Numbered from the stretch's first letter, positions 35,495 through 44,047 are shown. The stretch is 64,000 nucleotides of DNA from Acetomicrobium hydrogeniformans (GCA_016841745.1 JAENYO010000001.1:246799-310798); one strand, 5' to 3'. A program made the numbers and translations. The notes: a model not told the origin generated them from the letters alone.

Positions 35495-36436
35495 TCATTT
35501 TTCAAACCTTCTCTTTCTATCTTTGCTATCAGAGATAACCGACAAGGGTGTTCCTATGCTATGTTGTTGCCTCACATCCCCTTCAACTAAATGGACATAT
35601 CTTTCTGTCATCTGCATAGTTGAGTGTCCCATGATCCTCTGTAGTGCAAGAGCATTCCCACCGTTTCTCAAAAACAGGGTGGCAAAGGAATGACGAAGCA
35701 TATAAGGGGTTACCTTTGATGGGAGTTTCCTGCTGTATTTATTCAGCCTTTTTCCCCACCAATCTCCGGACATTTTAGTTCCTTCAAAAGTAGAAAACAC
35801 TGGAATATCCTTTCTCCAATTGGGGTGTCTTGCTACTAATAGCTTCTTGATAACCTTCACTGTTGTAGGGCTCAGAGGGAGGGTTCTGGATGTTCGGGTC
35901 TTTGCTATTGGCGCTGGAACCCTTACTTCCAGACTAGATAGGGTAAAGTCCGCCTCTTGTAAAGATAGGGCTTCTCCGGGGCGTATACCCGTATCCAGTG
36001 TAAAGATTATAAGGGCATAATCCCGATATCCTGCAAAGGTCTTTTTATCAGGCAAGCATAAGAGCTTTTTCAGGACCTCAGCATCAACCTCAACAAACTT
36101 TCCAGGGTTCTTCCTTTTCTTCAATCCTTGTGTGGGATCTGAAGGGAATATTCCCTCCTCCATTCCCCATGAGAAAAATACACGAAGATTTGAAAGTCTT
36201 AGGTTGTGTGTAGTAGGTGTTTGAGCTGATGCAATGAAGGAAAGGACAGAGGAACGGGTCTTGAGGGTTGTTGAGTAGGCTTCAGGATAAAGCTTGAAGA
36301 AATGGGAAATGATCTTCCTGTAATCTTTAACGGTTCTGTCAGCCTTCCCTAAAGCTCTCTGAAGGTTCAAGAAATCCCGCAATGCTTCTTGGAAATCTGG
36401 TCTCTGCCACCTTTTCATTTCCACTACTTTAGCCAT
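35495..36436 (-). CDS. int: Tyrosine recombinase (element integrase)
   Basis: A 313-residue phage/XerC-type integrase. An N-terminal SAM-like DNA-binding domain (about 15-100, FLNLQRALGKADRTVKDY) precedes the catalytic domain with R152 (DTGIRPGEAL), K179, Y245-x2-R248 (PYMLRHSFAT, Tyr in place of the usual His), H271 (IMGHSTMQMTERY) and nucleophile Y280. It lies about 125 bp from the intact tRNA-Arg, as expected for an integrase next to its att site. Its start codon follows a terminator hairpin whose 3' arm contains the SD (GGAGGGAA), which may limit its translation on read-through transcripts. Confidence 0.95.
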   Translation of the reverse strand: MAKVVEMKRWQRPDFQEALRDFLNLQRALGKADRTVKDYRKIISHFFKLYPEAYSTTLKTRSSVLSFIASAQTPTTHNLRLSNLRVFFSWGMEEGIFPSDPTQGLKKRKNPGKFVEVDAEVLKKLLCLPDKKTFAGYRDYALIIFTLDTGIRPGEALSLQEADFTLSSLEVRVPAPIAKTRTSRTLPLSPTTVKVIKKLLVARHPNWRKDIPVFSTFEGTKMSGDWWGKRLNKYSRKLPSKVTPYMLRHSFATLFLRNGGNALALQRIMGHSTMQMTERYVHLVEGDVRQQHSIGTPLSVISDSKDRKRRFEK

Positions 36437-36470
36437 AAAAAAATTCCCTCCTTTTGACGAGAGGGAATTT
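36437..36470 (-). terminator. Hairpin between tRNA-Arg and int that also carries the int SD
   Basis: On the minus strand AAATTCCCTC / GAGGGAATTT (10-bp perfect stem) is followed by T7 and then the int ATG. It is a good terminator for the tRNA transcript. The 3' stem arm is GGAGGGAA, the only SD for int, so folding would both stop transcription and mask translation. Confidence 0.85.
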
Positions 36471-36560
36471 CAGCTCCGACGGTCTTTAAGTTTTTACAGG
36501 GACCACTTTTACTGTTTAGATAGAGTTTTTTAGCTAGTTCCTGCAAAGCTTTGTAAGAAA

Positions 36561-36637
36561 TGGCGCGCCGGACAAGATTCGAACTCGTGACCTGCGGTTC
36601 CGTAGACCGCCGCTCTATCCAGCTGAGCTACCGGCGC
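36561..36637 (-). tRNA. tRNA-Arg (anticodon ACG)
   Basis: A 77-nt cloverleaf: acceptor GCGCCGG pairing with CCGGCGC, TAGCTCAG D-arm start, anticodon stem GCGGT/ACCGC with loop CTACGGA, TTCGAATC T loop, discriminator G and encoded CCA. The 3' 21 nucleotides lie outside the 148-bp repeat, so the element appears to restore or supply this end. Confidence 0.97.
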
Positions 36638-36729
36638 ACCTTAAAAATGGCGGTGGGTGAGGGATTCGAACCCTCGAGGGAGGTTTGTGCCCCCCTACTC
36701 GCTTAGCAGGCGAGCGCCTTCGACCGGCT
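36582..36729. repeat. Right boundary repeat of the element (148 bp, attR side)
   Basis: Identical in sequence and orientation to 16502-16649. It starts within the T arm of tRNA-Arg and ends in the D loop of tRNA-Ser. Both tRNAs are complete on this side. Confidence 0.95.
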
Positions 36730-36742
36730 CGGCCAACCCACC
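36648..36742 (-). tRNA. tRNA-Ser (anticodon GCT)
   Basis: A 95-nt class II tRNA: acceptor GGTGGGT/ACCCACC, anticodon loop within CTCGCCTGCTAAGCGAG, a long variable arm (GGGGGGCACAAACCTCCC), TTCGAATC T loop, discriminator G and encoded CCA. It lies 10 bp upstream of tRNA-Arg, and both share a promoter. Confidence 0.97.
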
Positions 36743-36762
36743 ATTCATCAAGTGCGGGATTT

Positions 36763-36791
36763 ATTCTATTCAAGTATCTGGCTTATGTCAA
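36763..36791 (-). promoter_or_regulatory. Promoter of the tRNA-Ser/tRNA-Arg operon
   Basis: TTGACA (36791-36786), a 17-bp spacer and TAGAAT (36768-36763) on the minus strand, about 20 bp ahead of tRNA-Ser. Read-through would reach the element's integrase. Confidence 0.85.
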
Positions 36792-36860
36792 TAGTAATTC
36801 TGGGCCAGAAACCGGTTTGTTGCTATTGGATCCTGAATAGCCCCACTCCAATCAGCTTTT

Positions 36861-37913
36861 TTATTCTGTGGGCTTATCAGCGCTTACTTGTTCAGCTAAT
36901 TCTTCTGTTTTTTCTTCAGGTTTCGGGAAAAGGCTCTCATCAAGGATCTTTACATTAGTTTTGCTCTTGATCTCTTCAATGTATTTGCTCTGAGCCTGCT
37001 GTTTTTTCTGTCCCTCTATCATCTCTCTGACATCTCCACTAACTTCTTCAAATGGAGTAAAACTTTCTTCGACTTTACCTGTTTTCATAACAAGGAGGAA
37101 ATCGTCACTTGCTACCTCGAGAACCTCACTCACCTTGTTGAGAGGCAGATCCCTGACTGATTCAAGCTGTCCGGTAAAAGCTGCAACAGGGACAAAAGCA
37201 GTAGCATCTCCGCTTGTGACATCGGTGATATCTGATGAAGACACAACTTCAAGAGCTTCATCCCAGGTCCAGTAGTTGTCAAGGAACTGATAGACATCCT
37301 GAGCTGAATCTTTTGTTTTAAACCTCGCAAGTTTAACAGTGAAGCCCTCGGGCTGATGGAAGAAAACGGTTTTGGCTTGTTCATAGAAATCCGCAACCTC
37401 TTCATCAGATGTTTTGATAGCCATTGTGGACTCTTCAATAAGCCTCATCTGGGCTAGCTGATCTGATATGCTCTTGCGGAGATCCTTCATATCTATACCA
37501 TTTTGCTCAATGTACTGCTGGAATGCCTCTTTAGTCGGGAACTGGTTCTCTATCTCCTTGATCTGTGCCTCGACCTCTTCCTCAGTGGCTATTACGCCAA
37601 GAGCTTCTGCTTCTCTGGAAAGAGCGGCCTGGATAACCATGTTGTCCAGAGTTGCCTGGTATAACCCGGGAATATCAGCAGAAGTAATATCTTTAATATT
37701 AGCTCTCTCAACATAAGAGCTGAGATTCCGCTCAAGGGCAGATCTCATTACCTTTTTCCCGTCAATTTCAGCAATTGCATAATCCTTAGCCCCGGTTTCC
37801 TTCTTTGGACCTCTGCTTCCAAAACCATACATTCCAAAGATTGAAAGACAGAAAAGTATAACAATTGCTACCATTATCCATTTAACATTTTCACGAAGTG
37901 TTCGCATTACCAA
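36861..37913 (-). CDS. SurA-N-domain periplasmic chaperone (PpiD/SurA-like)
   Basis: A 350-residue membrane-anchored protein: short cytoplasmic N-terminus, one TM segment (WIMVAIVILFCLSIFGMYGF, about 11-30), then an extracytoplasmic SurA_N-type helical domain (about 45-190: IAEIDGKKVMRSALERNL, EEVEAQIKEIENQFPTKEAFQQYI). A degenerate parvulin-like region follows (about 190-300), and the tail is Glu/Lys-rich. Such proteins help outer-membrane or secreted proteins fold, consistent with a diderm cell. Whether PPIase activity remains is unclear because the usual parvulin motifs are weak. It is about 90 bp downstream of polA on the same strand. Confidence 0.8.
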   Translation of the reverse strand: MVMRTLRENVKWIMVAIVILFCLSIFGMYGFGSRGPKKETGAKDYAIAEIDGKKVMRSALERNLSSYVERANIKDITSADIPGLYQATLDNMVIQAALSREAEALGVIATEEEVEAQIKEIENQFPTKEAFQQYIEQNGIDMKDLRKSISDQLAQMRLIEESTMAIKTSDEEVADFYEQAKTVFFHQPEGFTVKLARFKTKDSAQDVYQFLDNYWTWDEALEVVSSSDITDVTSGDATAFVPVAAFTGQLESVRDLPLNKVSEVLEVASDDFLLVMKTGKVEESFTPFEEVSGDVREMIEGQKKQQAQSKYIEEIKSKTNVKILDESLFPKPEEKTEELAEQVSADKPTE

Positions 37914-38002
37914 GGTTAATCGTCCTCCCTCTTGTATGCCTGTACCGACTGGTTATTTTACCACAAGTACTGGTCAGTAATTACCACTATTTTGAAAATA
38001 GA

Positions 38003-40582
38003 TCAAATATCAGCTATGGAGCTTCCGGACTTTGCTTCCACTTTAAGAGGTACATCAAGAGTAGCGGCTTTTCCCATTATTGAGACAAGCTGTTTCTGAA
38101 CTGTTTCTCTTTTCTCAAGTGAGCATTCACAGACAAGTGAGTCATGAACCTGAAGGACAAGATTCACATCCGGATCATCCTTAACCACCTGTCTATGGAA
38201 ATTTATCATGGCTATTTTAGCTATATCTGCTGCTGTCCCCTGTATAGGACTGTTCACTGCAACTCGTTTAAGTGCACCAGCATCTCTGCCATTTATTGTT
38301 GTTACTTCATCAAGGGGTCTGATTCTTCCAAAAAGTGTTTTTGTATATCCATCCCTCCTGGCCTGTTCATAGGTTTCCTCTATGAATGCTCTTACACCTG
38401 GAAGGGCACTGAAGTACCTGTTGATCATCTGGGATGCTTCTGACCTGCCCAGACCCATTCTCTGGGCAAGGCCGAAAGAGCTCATCCCGTAGAGGATGCC
38501 GAAGTTGATCATCTTCGCTACTCTTCTCAATTCAGGTGTTACAAAAGAGGGCTCTAGATTAAATACCCAGGAGGCTGTTTCTGTATGGATATCCCTGTCT
38601 CCTCTAAAAGCCTGAAGAAGTTTTTCATCACCGCAAAGGTGAGCAAGTACTCTTAGCTCAACCTGGGAATAGTCTGCCGCCACAAAACACCTCTGGGGTG
38701 AATGAGGTACCAGGCCCTCTCTCATTCTTTGTGACCAATATCCATAAACGGGAAGATTCTGAAGATTTGGATCCCTGCTGCTGAGCCTTCCAGTTCCTGT
38801 TGTGGTGGTTTCAAAGGTCCCATGTACACATCCTGTAGATTGATGGACTGCCTTTAAAAGGGGGTCTACAAATCCTGAGGACATTTTGGAGATCTCCCTG
38901 TGTTCAAGAAGAAACTTAGGGATTATGTTCGATGGTTCAGGGAGGCTGGCCAGTTCTTCCAGTACTTGAATATTAGTAGAATATCCTGTTTTTGTTTTTT
39001 TATGTGCGGGTAGACCCATATGTTCAAAGAGAAGCCATGCCACCTGTTTGGGAGAATTCAGGTTAATTCGGGTTTTAGCTGCTTCTGCAATTTCCAGCTC
39101 TATTTGCTCTATTCTTGAATTAAGGTCTGACCGCAATTCAAAGAAATGATCCTGGTCCAGTTTTATTCCATAATTTTCCATGGACAACAGAACGGGGATA
39201 AGGGGCAGATCAATATTCCTTAACACACTTTCGAGGCCTTTTTCTGCAATTTGAGGAGCAAGCATATCTTTCGCTCTCCAGATAGAGAGCAGGGTATCTG
39301 TCTCATTACCAGGTTTTGATCCAAGTACAGCTTCCAGATCATGAGAAGAACTATCGGGATGAAGCAGGTAGTGGACGGTCTTTATATCAAAGACATTATC
39401 CGGCATGGGTGAATTTTCTCCAAGTAGTGCAAGGAGAGTTTTAAAATTATCCGTTACAAGACTGTTTTTCTTGAACCATGTTTTCAGGGTATGGGGCAGT
39501 TCTTCTCCATTGATATTAACCATACAGTATTTTCCATCTTCTGCCATAAGAGAAAAAGATCTCAGTTTAAGATCAAGGGGATATGTTCCCTCCATAATAA
39601 AGCTGCAGGCAAGTTCAGTATTTCCGAGTAGTTCTTCCAGGGAAACCAATTTTATTTCCCTGCTGGAATTACGTTGAGCTTCCACGGTCCCCTCTGTGGC
39701 TTCTCCACTGCCTATCCTGTCCATTGTCCTTTCGAGGATCTTTTTTAATCCCAGTCTTTCGCAAAATTCGATAAAAACAGCGGGATTAATGTCTTCGTTT
39801 TGACCATCTCTTGCCACGAAGGGTACATCTGTTTTGAGAAAGACCAGATCTCTGCTTGCTATTGCCTGATCAAAGTTTTCTTCCATTTTTTTCTTCAGAG
39901 ACGGCTTCAGTTCCGCCATTTTCTCTTTTATAGCTTCAAGTGACCCGTAACTGATGATAAGCTCTGACGCTGTTTTCTTGCCCACTCCAGGCACACCTGG
40001 TACATTGTCTATTTTATCTCCCAGAAGTGCCAGGTAATCGGGCATTTGAGAAGGGGCAAAGCCATACTCCTCTGAAAAAGATTCACTATCATATATCTTG
40101 AACCTGGTTATTCCGACAAGGGGACGTATCATCCTTATTCCAGGGCGAAGGATCTGCATAAGGTCCTTGTCAGAAGAAAGAGCTAAAACCTGTCGTCCTT
40201 CCTGACTTGACTTGATAGCAGTAGATGCTATCACATCATCCGCTTCAACTCCCTCCTGTATTTCCACTTTCATGCCAAAGGAGCGAAGCATTGACTGGAG
40301 AATGGGGAGCTGGATCTTGAACTCCTCCGGTGTGGGTTTTCTACCTTTTTTGTAATCTTCATAGATCTCATGTCTGAAGGTCGGTCCCTTGGCATCGAAT
40401 ACCACTATTACTTCAGCTGGATCCCATTCATCCATTATTTTCAGTATCATATTAAAAAAACCTAGTATTGCATTGGTAGGTGTTCCATCAGGGGCTGTCA
40501 GTTCAGGCAACGCATAAAAGGACCTGTAGGCCATGGCATGACCATCTATAAGCAGCAACGTATTTTCCTGCAGCGTAAACAC
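38003..40582 (-). CDS. polA: DNA polymerase I
   Basis: An 859-residue family A polymerase for repair and Okazaki-fragment processing. The 5'-nuclease domain (1-290) begins TLLLIDGHAMAYRSFYALP and has the acidic EGVEADDVIAS and PGVPGVGKKTA. Polymerase motif A is DYSQVELRVLAHL, motif B RRVAKMINFGILYGMS, motif C QVHDSLVCE near the C-terminus. In the middle domain (about 300-470) the DxE metal site expected for 3'-5' proofreading is absent (FIMEGTYPLDL at its place), as in Bacillus and Thermus Pol I, so the enzyme probably lacks proofreading. Confidence 0.96.
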   Translation of the reverse strand: MFTLQENTLLLIDGHAMAYRSFYALPELTAPDGTPTNAILGFFNMILKIMDEWDPAEVIVVFDAKGPTFRHEIYEDYKKGRKPTPEEFKIQLPILQSMLRSFGMKVEIQEGVEADDVIASTAIKSSQEGRQVLALSSDKDLMQILRPGIRMIRPLVGITRFKIYDSESFSEEYGFAPSQMPDYLALLGDKIDNVPGVPGVGKKTASELIISYGSLEAIKEKMAELKPSLKKKMEENFDQAIASRDLVFLKTDVPFVARDGQNEDINPAVFIEFCERLGLKKILERTMDRIGSGEATEGTVEAQRNSSREIKLVSLEELLGNTELACSFIMEGTYPLDLKLRSFSLMAEDGKYCMVNINGEELPHTLKTWFKKNSLVTDNFKTLLALLGENSPMPDNVFDIKTVHYLLHPDSSSHDLEAVLGSKPGNETDTLLSIWRAKDMLAPQIAEKGLESVLRNIDLPLIPVLLSMENYGIKLDQDHFFELRSDLNSRIEQIELEIAEAAKTRINLNSPKQVAWLLFEHMGLPAHKKTKTGYSTNIQVLEELASLPEPSNIIPKFLLEHREISKMSSGFVDPLLKAVHQSTGCVHGTFETTTTGTGRLSSRDPNLQNLPVYGYWSQRMREGLVPHSPQRCFVAADYSQVELRVLAHLCGDEKLLQAFRGDRDIHTETASWVFNLEPSFVTPELRRVAKMINFGILYGMSSFGLAQRMGLGRSEASQMINRYFSALPGVRAFIEETYEQARRDGYTKTLFGRIRPLDEVTTINGRDAGALKRVAVNSPIQGTAADIAKIAMINFHRQVVKDDPDVNLVLQVHDSLVCECSLEKRETVQKQLVSIMGKAATLDVPLKVEAKSGSSIADI

Positions 40583-40707
40583 TCCTTCCTTTTCCTTTTC
40601 CTTGGGTTATAATAACCAGCAGTTTTACAATTTCATTGTACATGTTCCCGAATTCCATGGGAATCTATTTCTGCATCAGAAAGAATTTACAGGGGAGGAA
40701 ATTTGAC

Positions 40708-42021
40708 ATGAATGAACAGGTCCGTGTACGTTTTGCCCCAAGCCCCACTGGAGCTCTACATATCGGAGGTGGACATACGGCTCTTTTCAATTGGCTGTGG
40801 GCCAGACATAATAAGGGAAGGCTGATCCTCCGTATTGAGGATACTGACCGTCTAAGATCCACAAAAGAATACGAAGATACCATTATGGCAGGCATGAAGT
40901 GGCTGGGTCTTGATTGGGATGAAGGCCCTGATATTGGCGGTGAATATGGTCCTTACCGCCAATCAGAAAGGCTTGAACTTTATCATAAATATGCTCAGCA
41001 GCTTGTGGATGAAGGGAAGGCCTATATGGAAGGCCCGGCCATAATCTACAGAGTACCCCATGGTAAAAAACTTGTCTTTGATGATGTGGTCTATGGCCAT
41101 ATCGAGGTTATGAGTGAAACTCTAAAGGATATCGTTCTTATCAAGAGCGATGGCATGCCTACCTATAACTATGCTGTTGTTGTCGATGACCACTGTATGG
41201 ATATAACCTACGTGATCAGGGGAGAAGATCATATTTCCAACACTCCCAAACAGATACTCGTATATGACGCACTTGGCTGGGAAGTACCGAAATTCGCCCA
41301 CCTGCCTATGATCCTGGGTAAAGACAAGAAAAAACTTTCCAAAAGGCATGGAGCTACCAGCGTTTACGAGTACCGTGACCAGGGTTTCATTCCAGAGGGA
41401 ATATTCAATTTCCTTGCCATTCTAGGCTGGTCAGCGGGAGATGAAAAAGAAGTCTTCTCAAGGGAAGAAGCGGTAGAATTATTTGATCTCTCAAGGGTAA
41501 CCAAAAAAGCTGCTGTTTTCGATACTGACAAACTCCACTACATTAACCAGGAACATCTTAAAACAATGGAACCCTACGAGAGACTGGACCTTGTGGAACC
41601 ATTCTGGAGAGAAACCGGTCTTCCTGTGGATGATCATTCAAGGGAATACCTAGCTGCGGCCCTGACCCTTCTGGGTGGAAGAGGAAGAACTACAAGAGAA
41701 GCAGCACATTACTCTGATTATCTAATCACTTTTGATGTTGTAAAAGAACGATATGATGCCTCTGACGTAGATGAAGATAACAGAAAGATCCTGAATTTAT
41801 TTTTCGCTGAATTCCTTGGTCTCGAAAACTGGTCAATTGAAGAGATGGAAGATTTTACCAGGAACTGGGCAAAGGAACGGGAACTCAAGGTCAAAAACCT
41901 GCTGATGCCTATGCGCTGGGCAATTACAGGCGTGAAAGTAAGTCCTGGCATATTCGAAGTGGCGGATTTCCTGGGAAAGGATGAGGTAAAACGCAGGCTG
42001 GAGTTTTACAATTTTATATAA
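40708..42021 (+). CDS. gltX: Glutamyl-tRNA synthetase (compact)
   Basis: About 437 residues. The ATG at 40708 follows AGGGGAGGAA and gives the canonical N-terminus MNEQVRVRFAPSPTGALHIGG; the longer reading from 40636 lacks an SD. KLSKRHG is the KMSKS equivalent. It is shorter than usual (about 470-490): after AYMEGPAIIYRVP the segment that normally carries the Cys-rich (often zinc-binding) insertion is missing, so AYME joins directly to the IIYRVP strand. Divergent from polA. Since glnS is present, this enzyme probably charges tRNA-Glu specifically. Confidence 0.95.
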   Translation: MNEQVRVRFAPSPTGALHIGGGHTALFNWLWARHNKGRLILRIEDTDRLRSTKEYEDTIMAGMKWLGLDWDEGPDIGGEYGPYRQSERLELYHKYAQQLVDEGKAYMEGPAIIYRVPHGKKLVFDDVVYGHIEVMSETLKDIVLIKSDGMPTYNYAVVVDDHCMDITYVIRGEDHISNTPKQILVYDALGWEVPKFAHLPMILGKDKKKLSKRHGATSVYEYRDQGFIPEGIFNFLAILGWSAGDEKEVFSREEAVELFDLSRVTKKAAVFDTDKLHYINQEHLKTMEPYERLDLVEPFWRETGLPVDDHSREYLAAALTLLGGRGRTTREAAHYSDYLITFDVVKERYDASDVDEDNRKILNLFFAEFLGLENWSIEEMEDFTRNWAKERELKVKNLLMPMRWAITGVKVSPGIFEVADFLGKDEVKRRLEFYNFI

Positions 42022-42063
42022 CTGCAATATACCAGGCTATCTCTAAAGATATCTGCTGAAAAT

Positions 42064-42102
42064 AAAAAAGACCGGAAGAGAAATTCCCTTCCGGTCTTTT
42101 TT
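42064..42102. terminator. Bidirectional terminator between gltX and mbhN
   Basis: A 15-bp perfect stem (AAAAAAGACCGGAAG / CTTCCGGTCTTTTTT) with a 9-nt loop; T-runs occur in both directions. It ends gltX (+) and the long mbh operon (-). Confidence 0.95.
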
Positions 42103-42116
42103 ATTTTATTGCACTA

Positions 42117-43037
42117 TTACTCAGTTTCTTCTTTCTTTTTTCTCGGAGACCTCTTTCGAGCAGCAGGTTTTGTGCTTTTAGGTGCAGTTTTAGTCGGGGC
42201 GGCTTCGGGAGTTACTTCTTCTTTTTTTTCTTCCGCCATTTCTTCAACTACTGCTGTTTGGGCTTCTTCAACAACTTCAGGTGCGGCTGGCTTCTCTACT
42301 ATTTCGGAAGGAGTGTTATCTTCTTTTTTCTCCAGATCTTCGAGAAGAATAGCTCCGACCGGACAGCCATCAGCACACTGACCGCATGCAATACATACCT
42401 CTTTATCGATAACATGAGGCTCCTTAACTTTTCCTGTGATCGCATCTACAGGGCATAGCCTTGCACATTTCGTGCATCCGATGCATTTTTCAGGGTCTAT
42501 TTCATACTTGGGTTTCACTTCTTCTTCGATAGGCTCTTCCTCTACAAGAACGTCTGCCTCAACCTTGGCTGGTTCAGCTTCCAGGACTTTTACGACATTG
42601 CCCAACTTCACCTTGATCTCACCGGAATCTTTTACTATTACCTCTCCTTCATTTCTTTCATAAGAGGCAAAGGCAAAATCGTTTGACATGGCCAGGCAAT
42701 TGACGGGACATATCTCTGTGCACTGGGCACAGAAGCAGCAGCGGTCAGAGTGGACCTGAACTTTCTTTTCTTCCTCAATGAAGGTAATTGCATTGGCAGG
42801 ACATATTTTAATGCACATCTTGCAGCCAATACATTTGGTCTTGTCGTAAGAAACCCTGCCACGGAAACGCTGTTCCTTAAGATTTAAAGGAACCGGAGCG
42901 TTAAGGCTTATGTCGCCTCTTTCCGCAGCCTGGAGTGCTTCTCCAAGTTCTTCAGGCATGTGGGCAACTGGAAAGGGATTTGTAAAAGTCTTGTCTACCC
43001 ACTGTCTTAGCATTTGAAGGGACATCAGATTAAACAT
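42117..43037 (-). CDS. mbhN: Hydrogenase ferredoxin-like subunit MbhN, extended form
   Basis: A 306-residue iron-sulfur protein, the 8Fe-8S subunit carrying electrons from ferredoxin to the [NiFe] module. The core has two CxxCxxCxxxC motifs (C69-72-75-79, C100-103-106-110) as in NuoI/MbhN. Unusually it continues with a Glu/Val-rich linker, a second dicluster domain (C185-188-191-195, C215-218-221-225) and a low-complexity Ala/Glu/Lys/Pro/Arg tail from about 240. Archaeal MbhN is about 140 aa (from memory). The extra clusters could extend the entry point of the electron chain. Last gene of the operon; a terminator follows. Confidence 0.9.
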   Translation of the reverse strand: MFNLMSLQMLRQWVDKTFTNPFPVAHMPEELGEALQAAERGDISLNAPVPLNLKEQRFRGRVSYDKTKCIGCKMCIKICPANAITFIEEEKKVQVHSDRCCFCAQCTEICPVNCLAMSNDFAFASYERNEGEVIVKDSGEIKVKLGNVVKVLEAEPAKVEADVLVEEEPIEEEVKPKYEIDPEKCIGCTKCARLCPVDAITGKVKEPHVIDKEVCIACGQCADGCPVGAILLEDLEKKEDNTPSEIVEKPAAPEVVEEAQTAVVEEMAEEKKEEVTPEAAPTKTAPKSTKPAARKRSPRKKKEETE

Positions 43038-43054
43038 TCATTCACCCTCCCCTC

Positions 43055-44047
43055 TTAAAGTAACACGTCAAGAGACAGCAGAATCATACCGGCAATGGAA
43101 ATACCGGCGACCTTAACCCAGTAGAAGTGAGAGGCCTGCCAGATCTTGAAACGTCCAAAAGCTGTTCTGATCAAAGTGACGCCCAGAATCCCCACTCCAA
43201 ACACCTTTATCCAGAACCAGATAAAGTCCATGCCAAAAAGGAGTGATCCCTTCAAGTTAAGCCACCCGCCGAGAGACCACGGGAGAAAAAGGGCCACGAT
43301 AACTGCTGACATTGCAAGGCCACGGAGGGATACGGAAAGGTGCAGCAGAGCAAGATTCACCCCGGAATATTCAATGGAAAGCCCTTCCAGGATCTCGGTT
43401 TTGGCTTCAGGTATATCCATGGGGCCCTTTCCAGTTTCACCCGGTACAACCAGCACAAGGGAGATGAAGAGCAGGAGTATACCCAGCACTCCAGGTTTTC
43501 CGACTACTCCCCATACAGACATGCTGCTGAAGGTTTCCAGGCTGAAGGGCTGACCAGGCATACCGACACGATAGGCAAGCCAGGCCATGGTGCTTATAAC
43601 AACTGCAAGGGGAAGTTCATAGCTCATCATAAGGATCATTTCACGCTGGGCACCTACATTCGCTATGGGGTTTCCGCTCGCAAAACCGCCAAGGGCCATG
43701 CAGACACCAGATAGACCTAGGAGGTAGATTATAAGTATCATCCCACCGCCAGTTCCTGAAATAGCCGGGAGAGATCCCACTGGTATGTACATGAACACAA
43801 GGAGCATTATTGCAACAGAAAACCAGGGCGCTGTATTGAAAAGCCACTTATTCGCCCTGCGGGGAACAATGTTCTCTTTGCCAAGGAGCTTGAGAATATC
43901 ATAGAAAGGCTGAAGAAGAGGAGGCCCCCATCTTCTCTGCATTTTGGCATGGAGGACTCTGTCTACCCCTTCAAAAAGGATAGCAAGAACTCCTGTCAGA
44001 AGCATCAACGCAGCTCCGGCGATTATCTTCAGAATGAAGGACATCAT
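43055..44047 (-). CDS. mbhM: Hydrogenase membrane subunit MbhM (NuoH/EchB family)
   Basis: A 330-residue inner-membrane protein with about eight hydrophobic segments, the family's usual length. It has the NuoH signatures VLHAKMQRRWGPPLLQPFYDILKLLGKEN (about 31-59) and PFDIPEAKTE-like GPMDIPEAKTEILEG, with the conserved acidic loop coupling the hydrophilic arm to ion pumping. It connects the [NiFe] arm to the antiporter module. Its start overlaps the mbhL stop (ATGA). Confidence 0.93.
   Translation of the reverse strand: MMSFILKIIAGAALMLLTGVLAILFEGVDRVLHAKMQRRWGPPLLQPFYDILKLLGKENIVPRRANKWLFNTAPWFSVAIMLLVFMYIPVGSLPAISGTGGGMILIIYLLGLSGVCMALGGFASGNPIANVGAQREMILMMSYELPLAVVISTMAWLAYRVGMPGQPFSLETFSSMSVWGVVGKPGVLGILLLFISLVLVVPGETGKGPMDIPEAKTEILEGLSIEYSGVNLALLHLSVSLRGLAMSAVIVALFLPWSLGGWLNLKGSLLFGMDFIWFWIKVFGVGILGVTLIRTAFGRFKIWQASHFYWVKVAGISIAGMILLSLDVLL

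Larger units (their letters stand above)
16502..36729. mobile_element. 20-kb integrated, defence-rich element (satellite- or integrative-plasmid-like)
   Basis: Bounded by perfect 148-bp direct repeats in tRNA genes, with a tyrosine integrase at the right end next to the intact tRNAs. Contents from left: RloB/RloA pair; HsdR-S-M; an unknown zinc-finger protein; a divergent Xre-like regulator; two small genes; a replication initiator with iterons; a DnaB/RecA-like ATPase; a Zn-ribbon protein; a noncoding region with a large inverted repeat; a HEPN-like, 972-aa and SIR2 trio; integrase. There are no capsid, terminase, portal or conjugation genes. This gene set resembles phage satellites or non-mobilising integrative plasmids. 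Confidence 0.88.
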
